Part shown: positions 51,901 to 63,140 of the stretch, one piece after another
Layout: each line of letters starts with the position of its first letter
Numbering within the stretch: position 1 is the stretch's first letter
Assembly (NCBI RefSeq): GCF_027942865.1
Contig: NC_134515.1
Span: 20,606,227-20,670,226 of the forward strand
Origin: Odontesthes bonariensis
Taxonomy: Eukaryota > Chordata > Actinopteri > Atheriniformes > Atherinopsidae
Reading direction: 5' to 3'
Length of the DNA: 64,000 bases
Translations under genes and position numbers: made by a program
The notes under the pieces: model-generated
Seen by the model: only the letters and a program-made list of their open reading frames with translations
What the model was told of the DNA's origin: nothing
Database searches by the model: none

Positions 51901-54563
51901 CAGGAGTTTAACAAAGGTTAAACAAGTCAATAGTAAGCGAATGAAGCCTGTCTCGCTCCCAACAGGGGTCTGTATGCTGAAAATCCCATATGTGACTTCG
52001 GCAGGAGCGACCCGCTTCTGAAGTGTCGTGATGCGCGAGAAGAGTCGTTTGTGTTTACGGCACTTAGCTAGGTACTGTATGCTAGTTGTAGTTGTAGGCT
52101 ATGTGTTCGCTTGCGTTGAAGAGCCAACACCAAGCGTTTCATATTCTGCCTTTCACAGACTGAATATGAAACGTTCGATGTTGGCACTTCCCATCTTTGT
52201 GAAATTTCTCCAAGCGTGATCTTGTTCATTTACCATAGTGACCTGGGTTTTAGATCGTGAAGAGACCGGTGATGACGGTGCTCTAATTCCTCCTGAGTTC
52301 GAGACGTAGCCTAGCTTCAGAAATACACGGACTGACCTGATTATAATAAGAATAGCGTTTTGATCCGAACAAGAATTGTTATCTACAAATGAAAATTGAT
52401 TAATTTGTGATTGTAATCGGAATAGTGTAGCGCTAGTCTGCGTTTATTGCAGCGTGTATGTTGGTAGTGCCTGCGCGCATCTGTCTAAGATGTAACTTTT
52501 GTAAGTGTCTGCTAATACTAAGGAATCACTCCACGAATACACCATGATGAGGGAAGAATCCCATTCAAGATCAGCAACAGTCCATCCATACATCCATTAT
52601 CTGCCGCTTGTCCGGGGATCGGGTCGCGGGAACAGCAGCCTGAGCAGAGAAACCCAGACGTCCCTGTCCCCGGCCACTTCCTCCAGCAACAGGATTATAG
52701 CATATTATCTTGAGTTCTCTCTTCAGAAAATCTCTGATTATAGTATCTTCCGTGGGCAGTCTACACTTGTGAATCAGATGACCTAACTGCACTGACTAAA
52801 TAACACAATGGCAGCATTCGCCACGATGGTTAGTTAGTGGGTGTGTACAGGTGGGCATTTTTACGACAGTGTAGAATTTCAGTTTGACCAATAGAGATCG
52901 CTATACTGCCGCTAAACTACCTTGTATCCCTTTAAGTAGCTTAGAAAGCAAGTTTACTTTTAAAAAAGAGCAACGTTTGGTGTTGAAAGATTTCATTGCC
53001 TTCTTCCTCGTCCAATTTCTGTCGCTCTACATACGTCATCTGGTATAAGTGATACAATTGGCTATGAATCGCGCGCAAAGCAGCATGGGAAGAACCAGAC
53101 GCCATTTGATAGACATTCGTAGCACCCAATAAACGGCTCTAGGCATTCGTAAACCATGCCTCAAATACGAGAAAATGCACACCTAGTTCCCAGACCACCA
53201 TCTCATCGAGATGTGGATGCGTCAGCCAGGCTAGGTCTGAACCGGGGCACCACTAAATCTCTGGGTCACTGGTCCTCTACCTTACACATTCCATAATCCT
53301 TTAGCTTACTAGCTTTACAGACAATCATATCCTTGTTCTGGTCTACATCAGCTGACGACATTACCATTGTTTTTCTCTGACTTTGGCTTCCTGAAAACCC
53401 TTTAGAAATCCGAACTGACTCGATCTCCAGACGTGACCCAGAGGACCCTGTTCCTACTGGAAGAGGTCTCTAGGAAGAGAGGCCTTTTTGAGAAAGAGCA
53501 ACCAGTACAGAACCCCACCAGTCCTGGAGTTTCCAGACAAGTAAATCTAACGGCACATTCATGATCTACTTCTTGGTTGTGTGACAGATGTTCATGCACT
53601 ACAGATTAACAAATACTTTCACCATGTTTGATTTTAACAGGAATTCAGGGGCTTCACCTCAGGAATATCAGATCGGATCAACCGCTTTCTTAATAAACCC
53701 AACCCAACTGGATCCTCACTCAGTTCTACTGTAAGGTTAACCTTTAATCTGGCTAACTGTGTAATAGCTGTCATCACATATTTAGTAAAACTGTAGCATT
53801 TGGAAGCCAGGGGGCAGTGGCACTCCATCAGCTGTGTGTCCAAGTTGAACAGGATGTAGTTTGCAGCTCCTGCTGCTTACATTTGATTGACTAAAGTCAT
53901 CATTGGGGTATTTATGTAAAAACAAGGTGGTTTATCGTTAGAGTTCAGGGGTAAGATAGTAAACTCAAGACAATCAGATTACATCAGCTATTACTTTAAG
54001 AAATACAGTTTCTACTCTACTTATGTGCTCAAAGATTTGTGATAATCTGTCCATTTTCTGTTTTTAGGACCTGAGACATGTGGACATCACTAGTAAGAGG
54101 AGTCTGTTTGAGAACAGAGGGGAGGAAAGCGTCTCAAAAGTCAGCCCTGGAAAAAACAAGTGAGCGACACTCATGTACAACGTACGGTAAGTCTACTGAC
54201 CTATATTTTCTGGTCAATGCCATGGAAACAAATAGAACAGCCCTGAAATTGAACAAATCAACAACAACATTATTTACCAGCATACTGTTATACGCACACA
54301 GGAATCTGACCTCTGCATTTTACCCTCCTGAAGCCATGAACACATTACAAGCTCTTAGCCTTTCATTCACAATAACATAACTTCTTATTGATTATATGAA
54401 ATCCATAAATATGAAGTGAATATTTCATTCCGTAATCGATTCCTGACTCTGTGTCTGTATTCACAGGAGACTGACTGACCGCTTTGCTTCTTCAAGTTTT
54501 TTTTTCTTTTTTTCTTCACTGCCACGGGACTACACGGGAGGAACAGAGATTAAAGCATGCTGA
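45005..54563 (+). CDS. lad1: Ladinin-1
   Basis: Fourteen coding exons: 45005-45042, 45588-45770, 46231-46492, 47950-48029, 48687-48858, 49233-49325, 49642-49685, 49770-49812, 49962-50005, 50136-50202, 53406-53540, 53641-53730, 54068-54159 and 54467-54563. They give 479 residues in one frame; human LAD1 has about 517. The N-terminus MSISRKNWSALSRLARQWTV and the acidic/basic EREKRRR block match LAD1. Other conserved pieces are SSRTISFR (about 269-276) and two LFE motifs (RKRGLFEKE about 367 and SKRSLFENRG about 425). The rest is Ser/Pro/Thr-rich, mostly disordered, with charged segments. LAD1 is an epithelial protein linked to basement-membrane anchoring filaments (linear IgA disease antigen) and to actin-based keratinocyte signalling. 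The final exon encodes a Phe-rich tail of low resemblance, so the exact C-terminus is the least certain part. Confidence 0.92.
48868..48913. repeat. lad1: (CA)n microsatellite next to a splice donor
   Basis: Twenty-three CA units begin 9 nt inside lad1 intron 5, just after the exon-5 donor (GAG|GTTGTT at 48858/48859). Confidence 0.97.
51243..51844. mobile_element. Nested TTA-flanked TIR element
   Basis: The ends AGCCTGGTTTATA and the complement of AGGCTGAGTTATA match at 10 of 13 positions. TTA borders both sides (51240-51242 and 51845-51847). The interior repeats GCAAGACGCAAG-like units (51264-51300, 51365-51382 and 51797-51815) in both orientations. A PIF/Harbinger-type MITE is the likeliest reading. 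There are no coding frames. Confidence 0.6.
51861..52931. mobile_element. Nested TTAA-flanked TIR element
   Basis: TTAA lies at 51857-51860 and 52932-52935. Inside these, the left end AGGGGCACTAGGTAG and the complement of the right end (AGGGATACAAGGTAG) match at 12 of 15. It carries a LINE 3' fragment and has no transposase. The TTAA borders and AGGG start resemble the foldback element at 7897-8579. Confidence 0.65.
52581..52683 (-). mobile_element. LINE 3'-end fragment (same family as 19150-21494)
   Basis: About 100 bp match 19156-19263 closely (the CATCCATTATC, GGGATCGGGTCGCGG and CCCAGACGTCCCTGTCCCC blocks). It is bordered by a 9-bp duplication, CAGCAACAG (52572-52580 and 52684-52692). 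It is a severely 5'-truncated insertion with its 3' tail (GGAT repeats on the minus strand) at the left. It inserted into the TTAA element above. Confidence 0.85.
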
Positions 54564-54916
54564 GTTTTAGCATTAGGGGACAGATGAAAGGACAATGCTG
54601 CTTATACATTTAGAAGGCTTTTGTCAAACACTTCTGCATGGCTTCTTTAAGTTGTTTTTCACATCAGAATACAAAAGGAAGATGTTTGAACACTGTTGTA
54701 GTGAGTGACAACGTAAGTAGAAAGCATCGACGTAAAGCGTGGGCACTGCAGTGATGCTTGAGTGAAACTCTTCAGATTTAACTTTTAATTACTTTTTCAT
54801 GCACTTTAAACAGGTGAAAGTCTTCAGGCTAAAGAGCCTCATGCTTATTGAATGCTGGAGTTTTTCTTGTTTGATCTTTTATCTGGAGTTGTGGGAAAGA
54901 TTCTGCCTGTCTGAAG

Positions 54917-54922
54917 AATAAA
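54917..54922 (+). terminator. lad1: lad1 poly(A) signal
   Basis: AATAAA lies about 350 bp after the lad1 stop, followed by a T-rich segment. The tnnt2 promoter region starts within about 200 bp, so the two genes are tightly spaced head-to-tail. Confidence 0.65.
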
Positions 54923-55116
54923 ATGTTTTACTGCAACAAATTTCTGCCACGGCTTTCTTTTAACTGTGTCCAGTCTCAAACGAAAGCAGCTCCTTTTGGT
55001 TATCTCAGAGGAGGGAGCTTGTAGATAAGGCCTTTGTGCCTGTGTCTTGTCAGTGATTGAGTGCCTAATAAGGGTGAAAGAATGTAGTTTTATGTGTGTG
55101 AGTCATTGCCAGTGAA

Positions 55117-55398
55117 CAACTGTGGCTTTTATCTGGATCTTTTTGGCACAGCTACCCCACAGTCATGCACACAGCAGCCTTTTTTGGGAATGGTGATACT
55201 GGTGGGTACACGGTATCTTAAAAGTTATTAATAACACAACAAGGGGGTCCTGAAACCTCTTCCTAACATCACATACAGTTCCTTTATCCTCTGACACTCA
55301 CCTCACGCTCCAGTCAGTGAAAGCAAGGAGCTGACCTCTGCTGTGCATTGAGTCTGTCTGGCAGCTCTATTTTTTCCCCTCTCCTATTGGATTCTCAG
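55117..55398 (+). promoter_or_regulatory. tnnt2: tnnt2 promoter region and non-coding exon 1
   Basis: A cluster of muscle-type sites lies upstream of a strong exon-1 donor (TTCTCAG|GTAAGG, 55398/55399). It comprises an E-box CAACTG (55117-55122), a GATA-type TTATCT (55129-55134), a perfect CArG box CCTTTTTTGG (55178-55187) and an adjacent inverted MCAT-like GGGAATG. MCAT, CArG/SRF, GATA and MEF2 sites control cardiac troponin T in birds and mammals. The exact transcription start is not visible; exon 1 probably begins within the last 70 bp or so. Confidence 0.55.
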
Positions 55399-55532
55399 GT
55401 AAGGTTATAGCGTTACATGCGTACAAACTATGAAATATTGTATGAGACACAGGGAAAGTGATCCCCGGGTCAATTTACTGAGTGTGTGTTTAATGTTCAG
55501 ATTAAGTGCTGCGCAGTTGAACGAGCTCTGGC

Positions 55533-58500
55533 ATGTCAGACAACGAGGATGTGGTGGAGGAGTATGAGGAGTAGGTTGTTTTTTTGTTTCTGCTCTTTCT
55601 GCTTAAACATACTCAGCATGTCTCTTTGCTACACCCACACTACTGGACAGTACAGGCGTGTGTACAGCCATTGTTACAACAGCTATACATTATGGTGGAG
55701 TGATGAGAGATTGACATGTATCTCTGTTTTGAGTGACAAGAGTGATAAAAGACATGTTTGTTTTTTACAGGGAGGTGGAAGGTAAGAACTCATTAATCAC
55801 CTCACACTATTGTTCCACCACTAAAAGATTTGATCTTCTGTTTAAATTACGGCCATGCTGTCAAGGAAGATGTTTTCTGTGAGTGATCCTGTAAGCTTAA
55901 TATATAACAACTACTGCACTCTATCATTAAAACAATCACAGACACCTAAAGGCATTTGGCAAAATGAATCTCTTTGGTAATGAAAATGGGAGGTTGATGT
56001 ATACATTTACCCTGTCCGTTGCCTTAACTGTCATAGCGGAGGTATAAAATCCGGCTGTACATACAGTTGGATTTAGATCTACATGATTGTATAATTACTG
56101 TGGTTATATCTCTCTTACATCTCTCACACTAATGACTTACTCTTCTTTTTGGAAAACCATCATAGCATCAGTAGCATGCATTTAAATGTAGTTGCATATA
56201 ACAGTCGGTGCTCTATATGTGTTCTTCATGTGAATATGATGGTAAATTCTGTCTTTGTGTGATACATTTCCCTGGCTGCTTGATTCAGAGGAAGAGGAGG
56301 CCGCTGAAGGTATTCACAGTTTTTGAGTTCTGATGCGAATAAATGAAGCTCAGGGTCATCAGAGAAAGGTTTTTGGTGATGTTTCTGTAGTACAGATAGA
56401 ATATTAGCAGGGCAACGGGTGGAGCAGTGCACATTTTTCCTCCTGAGTTGTTGTTTTTTAAATAACATATCCGTGCACTAACCAGTCCTGTGCTTTTGCT
56501 CAGCAGGTGTAGAGGAGGAAGAGCACGGGGAGGCTGAGGAAGGTACGCTGTGGCCTTTGTGCTGAAAATATTTCAGCAGACATGGTTGATAAACAGCAAA
56601 TATCATGCTGGTTTTTTTCACATGGAACCAAGTGGAGATCTTATCTTTTCCCTTCTACTTTCGGCAAACACTTAATTTGATACAGCTATTTCAAAACTGG
56701 GGGGAAAAGGCAGTCTTATAATTCAAGAAAGGAATACTTATTCATGCATTAAACACAGTGATTTAGGTTATCTTGAGTTTTAATGTCTCGATAACTATAC
56801 AACATAATACTTGTTGAAAGGAAAAAAATGTATAACTGATATACACAAGCTGTAGATCATTTATAAAATGTTAGCTCTATATCTTCATGTCTACTTGTGC
56901 TTTGACATTTTGCTAATTTTTTTGAGTATCAACACATTTTCTCATATGTTCATTTGAATACTTCTGTATTTTATAAAGGTAGCTGCTGCTACAGAAATAA
57001 AACTGAAATATTTGAAAATACATGTACATGTATGCGTATTTAGAGAAAAATAGATCTTGAATGTATTGTCAAAATGTTTTACTGATTTAATCTAACTAAT
57101 CCACATGTATTGATGTACAGATTTAATTCTGAGTTCATGTCAAAGGATCATTTTTAGCCCTCCAAAGATATGACTATTCCTTATCTTCTTGAGTTCAAAC
57201 TGTAAGCCCTCAAATGTATGAACAAACGTCTGCCTCCACAAAAGTGCACCATTTTTGCTGTCAGTGATTAGGATATTCCAGAAAGTGTCACCATATGATA
57301 TCATTTAACACATTGCTGCTTTGCTCTCTCCTCATAGTCGCAGACTTTTCAAACTCAACTGTCGTGCAACTTTGCTATTAAATGCATGCTTTATCACATA
57401 GCTCTGAGGATCCCCACTCAGGGTGTTATCTCACTCATACACTAAATACAAACTCAATCATCACAAGGACACACCACTTCACCAGCTCTTAAATGCTTGA
57501 AATACCAAAGAGCGGTAGCTCATTTTATAAAATGATCTCTCGCTGTCATTCTACTCTCTGTGCGCGGTGTTTGTACCAACTGTTTTTCATTTTGGGACCT
57601 AGAGTTAATCCAAAACTAAGTTTGCCTAGTTCATCTATGCATCATTGGTGGGTGCATAAAGTGCAAGCAAGCGGCTCTATTTGAGGAAAAAAGAAAAAAA
57701 AGAAACATTCAGCTTAAAAGCTGGTCTTGTTCTATTCAATTTGATCTCTTTCTTGAACTTCGGAAAAACTGCAGCTCATATGACAAGTAATAGTGAAAGT
57801 TCAAAGTTCAGGTAATGTGTTGATATAATAATAATGTGTTGAATAATACAAAGAAGAGCTGCCACTGATGAGTCATACATTTATCTCTCTACCAGCAGAG
57901 GCTGAACAAGAGGAAGACAAACCTGCTTCAGAGGAGGAGAAAAATGAAGAACAAGGTGAGAGACTTTTCAAAGTGACAATATTGCTGTCGGGCTTTTTCT
58001 GCTTGTCAGACATTTTGTCAGTGATTAACCAAAAGGACAATGTTCCCTGTTGACAACTAAATGGAGATGATTAATGCTTCTAACGGCAATCAGTAGTCAC
58101 AGACAGATGGGAATATCATCTGCTTTCTCAATTATATTTCTCTTTAATCTGTAATTGTCTGCAGATCCTGAGAGTTGATCCAGTCACGCTCTCTTAGTCA
58201 CACCAGTCACAGCAACTGGTCTAGAGTAATTTAAAGGCGTCCTCTCACTCCCACTTCTAAGGCTCCCAATCATAAGTCACAATCTCTTTTTTAGACATAT
58301 CTCTCTCTGACTCTGTCTTACAATGGGAAACAGGAGGCATGTTAGTCAGTTTCCAGTCTCAACTTATGTCACACAATTAATGGGCAGAAGGAGAGAGTGA
58401 CCTTTTTGTCAAGAAATGTAAATGCAACCTTCCTTCAGCAAAGTCAGTGTATCACCCCATAGTGATATCAAGATATCTTAATTCAGCTCAGCTGGACTTA

Positions 58501-61500
58501 TTTAATGCAATAAGCAATTCTTAGCTGGCTGGAGACAGTAAACCTGAAAAATAAGAATTTTCACTATGAGCATTGGTATACGGACAGAGAAAATGAGCTC
58601 ATCTCGGCTTGAACTTTACCCACAGTATGTGTAGTCTCAAATACAAAAGGGTTTGGTGCTGTATAGCATTTTGGAAAAAAAGATTTCACTTTTTTTTTTC
58701 TGTTTTCCCTTCCCTGAGGTGTTACATGGGTTATGTACAATGTCCAAAGAGTTGCCGAGATGCAGCTATTCTCTTTCAAAGGAGAAATGTTCCTCTCATG
58801 CAGCAACATCACTGTGAAAGATGTTGACATAATGTCTGCCTACCGGCTACCTTGACTAAACAAAATCAGAGAAATAGCAGGCTGCTCCTTAAGAGCAAGC
58901 AAGGCGTGTCACACAGGAGGTCTTAAAGAGACAAAAGACACAACAGTGCGCTGAGCCACATCCCGAGGTCCACACTCAGCAGTCCAACAACATCTCAAGG
59001 ACAAAGATGTCAAAGATTCTCTTTTGTGGGCAGTAATATACACATCCTGGACGTTGAAGACAGCTGTTTTGAGACGAAAGTAAAAGTAGCCATCCGATGG
59101 GCTCTTGCACATATGCCTGGTGTCACGTGGGAAAGTACAAAGGCAGCATGGGGGGGATTGAAGTTGGTACATGGTCACTTGCTCTCTCTTACTCCCACTG
59201 TCCCAAAACATGCACGTTTAGTTTAATTTATGATTCTAAATTGACCCTAGGAGTGAGTGTGAGTACTGTTGTCTGTTTCTGTGCGATGGACTGGTGACTT
59301 TTCCAGTGTGTGCCCCACCTTTTGCCCAATGGCAGCTGGGATAGGTTCACCCAATGAAACATGTCTGTCTTTCAGAGAAGGGAAAACAATGCTGACATCA
59401 TTATGGCATGTGTTAGCATGTCATTCAGAGGTCATAGACGCGATGCCTTATTTACCACGAGACTGCTTATTAGCAAGACTTCTCTCTCAACAACCTCTCA
59501 CAAATCACCAAAGTGTATTCATGGCATGCGACGCATGATGGAGCACCTTATTTCTGACAAAGACAGATAGGCAAACAGTATCGGCCTTATTTGCAATATC
59601 ACCTTGCTCCTCAGCTCCCCTTTAATACTTCTCACTGAGGGGTAATTGTCAGTTGTTGTTTTTTTTTTTTTTAAATGTGCAGTCAGAAACTCTCACTCTC
59701 TTTTATTTTGGTTTCAGAAGGAGAAGGAGAGGCAGAGGAGGGAGAAGGTAACACCGTTTATTCAATTTGCTGGCACAACTTGCACATTTTATGTCAATTG
59801 CTCTTGGACGCATGCAGACTTTACTTAAGTCCCGCCTGAATTACAGGCTAAAGAATTCCTCTCTCTTTATCAGCACAGAGAGACTATTGTCATAACTTGG
59901 TTGGGCTGCCTGGGACTATTCTGAAATGTTTTGGTGTGGTCTTAATGAGGGAAAGTTGTGGTTGGTTGCTCATCTCTGTCTTCTCTTTATATTTGTGTGT
60001 TCTTCCCCAACAGAGGAGGAAGCCAAACCAAAATTCAAGTAAGAAAAGCCCATGGACGGCCTCACACATCGAGTAACCGTTAATTCAGAACATCAGACAG
60101 ATAGGCAGAGGGCAGATACCATAGCATGTCCACGTAGCTATGTAATATATAATTTACCAGCAGTCAGATTGTCTAAATGCAGACACTGAAGCAGACACAG
60201 CCAACCTTGCTCTTTGTCAGAAATAAAATTTTAAAAAATACAATTAAGTCTAGAATTAAGTCTGTCTCCTCTTTTCCGAGTTTTATTTTTATTTGTTTAT
60301 TTATTGCAACTCATGCCGAAACCTCTGCATTTGCTGCCACAAAGTTTTCTCTTTGAAGTGGACTTTGATGACAATTTATCTTCCATCTGAAAAATGGTGT
60401 TAATGTGTTCATCCACTATTTTGGTGGGTGTTCTGACCTTTTTCTTTTGCCAAGCTCATCAGTGTCTTTTTTGCATTCTCTGAATGTACAAAATTGTTTA
60501 TTTGGCCTCTTGCCACAAGAGAACAAGAATTTGTTTGGTTTCCAAATGTTTTTTTGTGTGAAAGAATGGCTTTTTTCATTCACATTGAAAGCTCCTGTGA
60601 CCAAATGAAAATGGTGGAGATTTTTTTTTACAAACTTTATAAAAGGAAGATATAATGAGCACACTTGTCTATTACACAAGTTAAATTTAAGCCCCCTAAA
60701 AAACATATATCTCAAATACCGAATGTGAATACCCTTTAATCAAAGCAAAGAATCTGAACTTTAAGATTCATTCTCTTTATATACAGTAACTGCAATTTGA
60801 ACGTGAGTCAATGTCCAAATATTCCTGCTTATGTTGATAAGAAAGAAAGAAAGAAACGCGCAAAAAAAGATTATTCCCCAAATCTCTGAAACATAAATAG
60901 TTATTTTCCCCCCACTGTTACAGTATACATTTAACCACTGTAATGTACACAGTTCATTTAAAGAATTTGGGACACTGTGGAAAAAAGTGGATAAAAACAG
61001 TTTGCAATGATTTCTAAATCTCATAAACCAATGTTTTATTCAAAATAGAATTAACACTTTTTTTTTTACATGAAACTAAATGTCTCTCTTTCAGTAATTG
61101 ATATGGTGTCTATGCTTTATTTTGAATACAATTTCGGCTAATGAAATTTAGAAACCATCCCATTCTCTATATAATCACATCTTAAAACACTGTCCCAACC
61201 TCTTTGGAATTAGTGTAGTAAAAAATATCTCCTAAATAGGAAACTTTGTTTTTTTTCTCTGTTTCCATTCTAAAGTTTGATGTACAGCAGTGATGATAAC
61301 GTTAAAGCAAAGTGGATGAGTAAATACAAATATAGGGGCAACTTTCTAATAATTCACAAGACAAGACTTAGTTTAGTTTTTCTTTCCACATTTTTTCACT
61401 TATATTCTGTTCTGCTGTTTACTCATTGTTCTCCTTTTCTTATTCATCATCTTATTTCAGGCCTTTTATCATGCCAAACCTAATTCCTCCTAAAATCCCA

Positions 61501-63140
61501 GATGGGGAGAAAGTGGATTTTGATGTAAGTGACACACTGGGAATCTCTGCAGTGAGGTGCCTGCTTCTGCCTATTGCAGTGTTTTTATCATTCTGAACAT
61601 TGCCCAATTTTGTCTAGCAATAATCATAACAACCCTGATTTGACCCTGTGTAACCCTAACTGTGTCTAATCTCTCATAATTACAGACCAAAAACAAATAT
61701 AAGCACTTCTACTGATACTAACCCTGGCTCAAATCTATGTTTCTGTAGGACATACATCGTAAGAGGATGGAGAAGGACCTGATGGAACTTCAGACATTGA
61801 TTGAGGTTCACTTTGAGAGCAGAAAGAAGGAGGAAGAAGAGCTGATTAATCTCACAGATAGGATTGTGAGTGTATTATGTTGACACCCAAACAAATGCTA
61901 AACCAATTCTCACACACAACATCAAAAGATCTCTGCTTTGAGATTAATTATGATGTAATGGGCGGTTGTTCAGGAGAAGCGTCGTTCTGAGCGAGCAGAG
62001 CAGCACAGGATCCGTAGTGAACGAGAGAAAGAACGTCAAAAGCGTCTCGAGGTAGAGTCCTGATGGAGCTCCTTTAATGTCATCTCTCCATGTGGCAACA
62101 TTTAATTGCTGCCGGGTTGGTGTTTTTCTAGGAAGAGAGAACTCGTAAGGAGGATGAGGAGGCCAAGAAGAGGGCAGAAGATGATGCAAAGAAAAAGAAA
62201 ACCCTGACCAGCCTCCACTTCGGAGGCTATATGCAAAAGTTGGTGAGTGTTTTCTGATGAATTTCAATGGCAAAATGTCAACAAAGTCTTGAAATATTTT
62301 ACTTTCCACAGACAGAGAAACGGAGTGGTAAGAGGCAGACGGAGAGAGAGAAGAAGAAGAAATTCCTGAGTGAAAGACGCAAATCTCTGGACATTGAGAA
62401 CTCGAGTCAGGAAGGACTAAAGTAGGTGGAAAAATATCATACTGTTATAGAGGGCCACACCTTTTTTTTTTTATTACAGATTCACAAAATCCTTCCTCAA
62501 CATTGTAAAAACTGTAAACTTTATTGTTTAATAAAAGGAATTCTCCTGTCTGTGTTTTCAGAGCAAAAGCTAAAGAGCTGTGGGAGTGGATGTACCAGCT
62601 GGAGGCTGAGAACTTTGAACTACAATATCAGTTCACCAGGCAGAAATACGAGGTGTGTGTGTGTGCAACAGTGTACAGCTTAATCCTGGAAGTGAAACAA
62701 TCACCTTCTGAGAGTTACATTTGAATGTTTTTATTTGTTCTAGATTAATGTGCTGAGAAACCGCGTGAGCGACCATCAGAAAACGTGAGAATAACCTCTG
62801 ATTTTACTTTTTTTTTTAAATCTGGTCCCAAACATGCTCATCAAACAGATGCTCTGGCATAAAGCTGCAGTCTCATGAGCTCTGTCAGGGCTCTGCTACT
62901 TGGCTGCAGGGTGGGGGGTGGGTCAGCTATTACACCGGTCAAAGATACAAGAAAACACTGTGATATACAGAGAGAAATGCTGGTAGTCTTGTTTTTTTTT
63001 TTTTTTTTTTGTAGAATTTGTTAAATACTCTGCTTTTTCAACATCTTTTGCGGACAAACGAGCTTAACCTGACTCTTTGGCCTGATGACCTGCTTTGTTT
63101 TCACAGATCCAAGAGGACCAAGAGAGGCCTGAGGAAATAG
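55533..63140 (+). CDS. tnnt2: Troponin T, cardiac type
   Basis: Fifteen coding exons: 55533-55570, 55771-55781, 56289-56309, 56507-56542, 57899-57955, 59718-59747, 60014-60038, 61461-61524, 61749-61865, 61974-62051, 62132-62242, 62312-62421, 62562-62652, 62744-62784 and 63107-63140. They give about 287 residues; human TNNT2 has 298. Residues 1-70 are an extremely acidic Glu-rich N-terminus spread over short exons, as in alternatively spliced cardiac Tn[21 protein letters not shown] (about 77-98) opens the conserved tropomyosin-binding part. Helical basic/acidic repeats ([20 protein letters not shown]) follow, then the LHFGGYMQK linker, [13 protein letters not shown], and the TnI/TnC-binding coiled coil [15 protein letters not shown]...[10 protein letters not shown]. 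The protein ends in a short basic tail. It anchors troponin to tropomyosin. The gene is called cardiac because of the N-terminal [14 protein letters not shown] and because it lies next to lad1. Two exons have tandem CAGCAG acceptors. Confidence 0.95.
59186..59353 (+). repeat. Common fish dispersed repeat in a tnnt2 intron
   Basis: The blocks TTCTAAATTGACCCTAGGAG, GCGATGGACTGGTGACTTTT and GGCAGCTGGGATAGGTTC are the familiar segments of a repeat spread through teleost genomes. It is recognised from memory; the class is not determined. A degraded relative is at 29459. Confidence 0.7.

Larger units (their letters stand above)
51040..53233. mobile_element. TAGCCTGG-TIR transposon with 9-bp target duplication, host of a nest
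   Basis: It starts TAGCCTGG and ends CCAGGCTA, and is flanked by perfect GGTCTGAAC duplications (51031-51039 and 53234-53242). A 23-bp subterminal sequence at 51053-51075 recurs inverted at 53067-53089. Without the nested elements it would be about 500 bp (roughly 51040-51239 plus 52936-53233). No transposase frame is present, so it is non-autonomous. It lies wholly in lad1 intron 10. The 79-bp element at 35682 is a shorter relative. The 9-bp duplication fits Mutator-like or Merlin-like families; the class is not settled. Confidence 0.88.
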
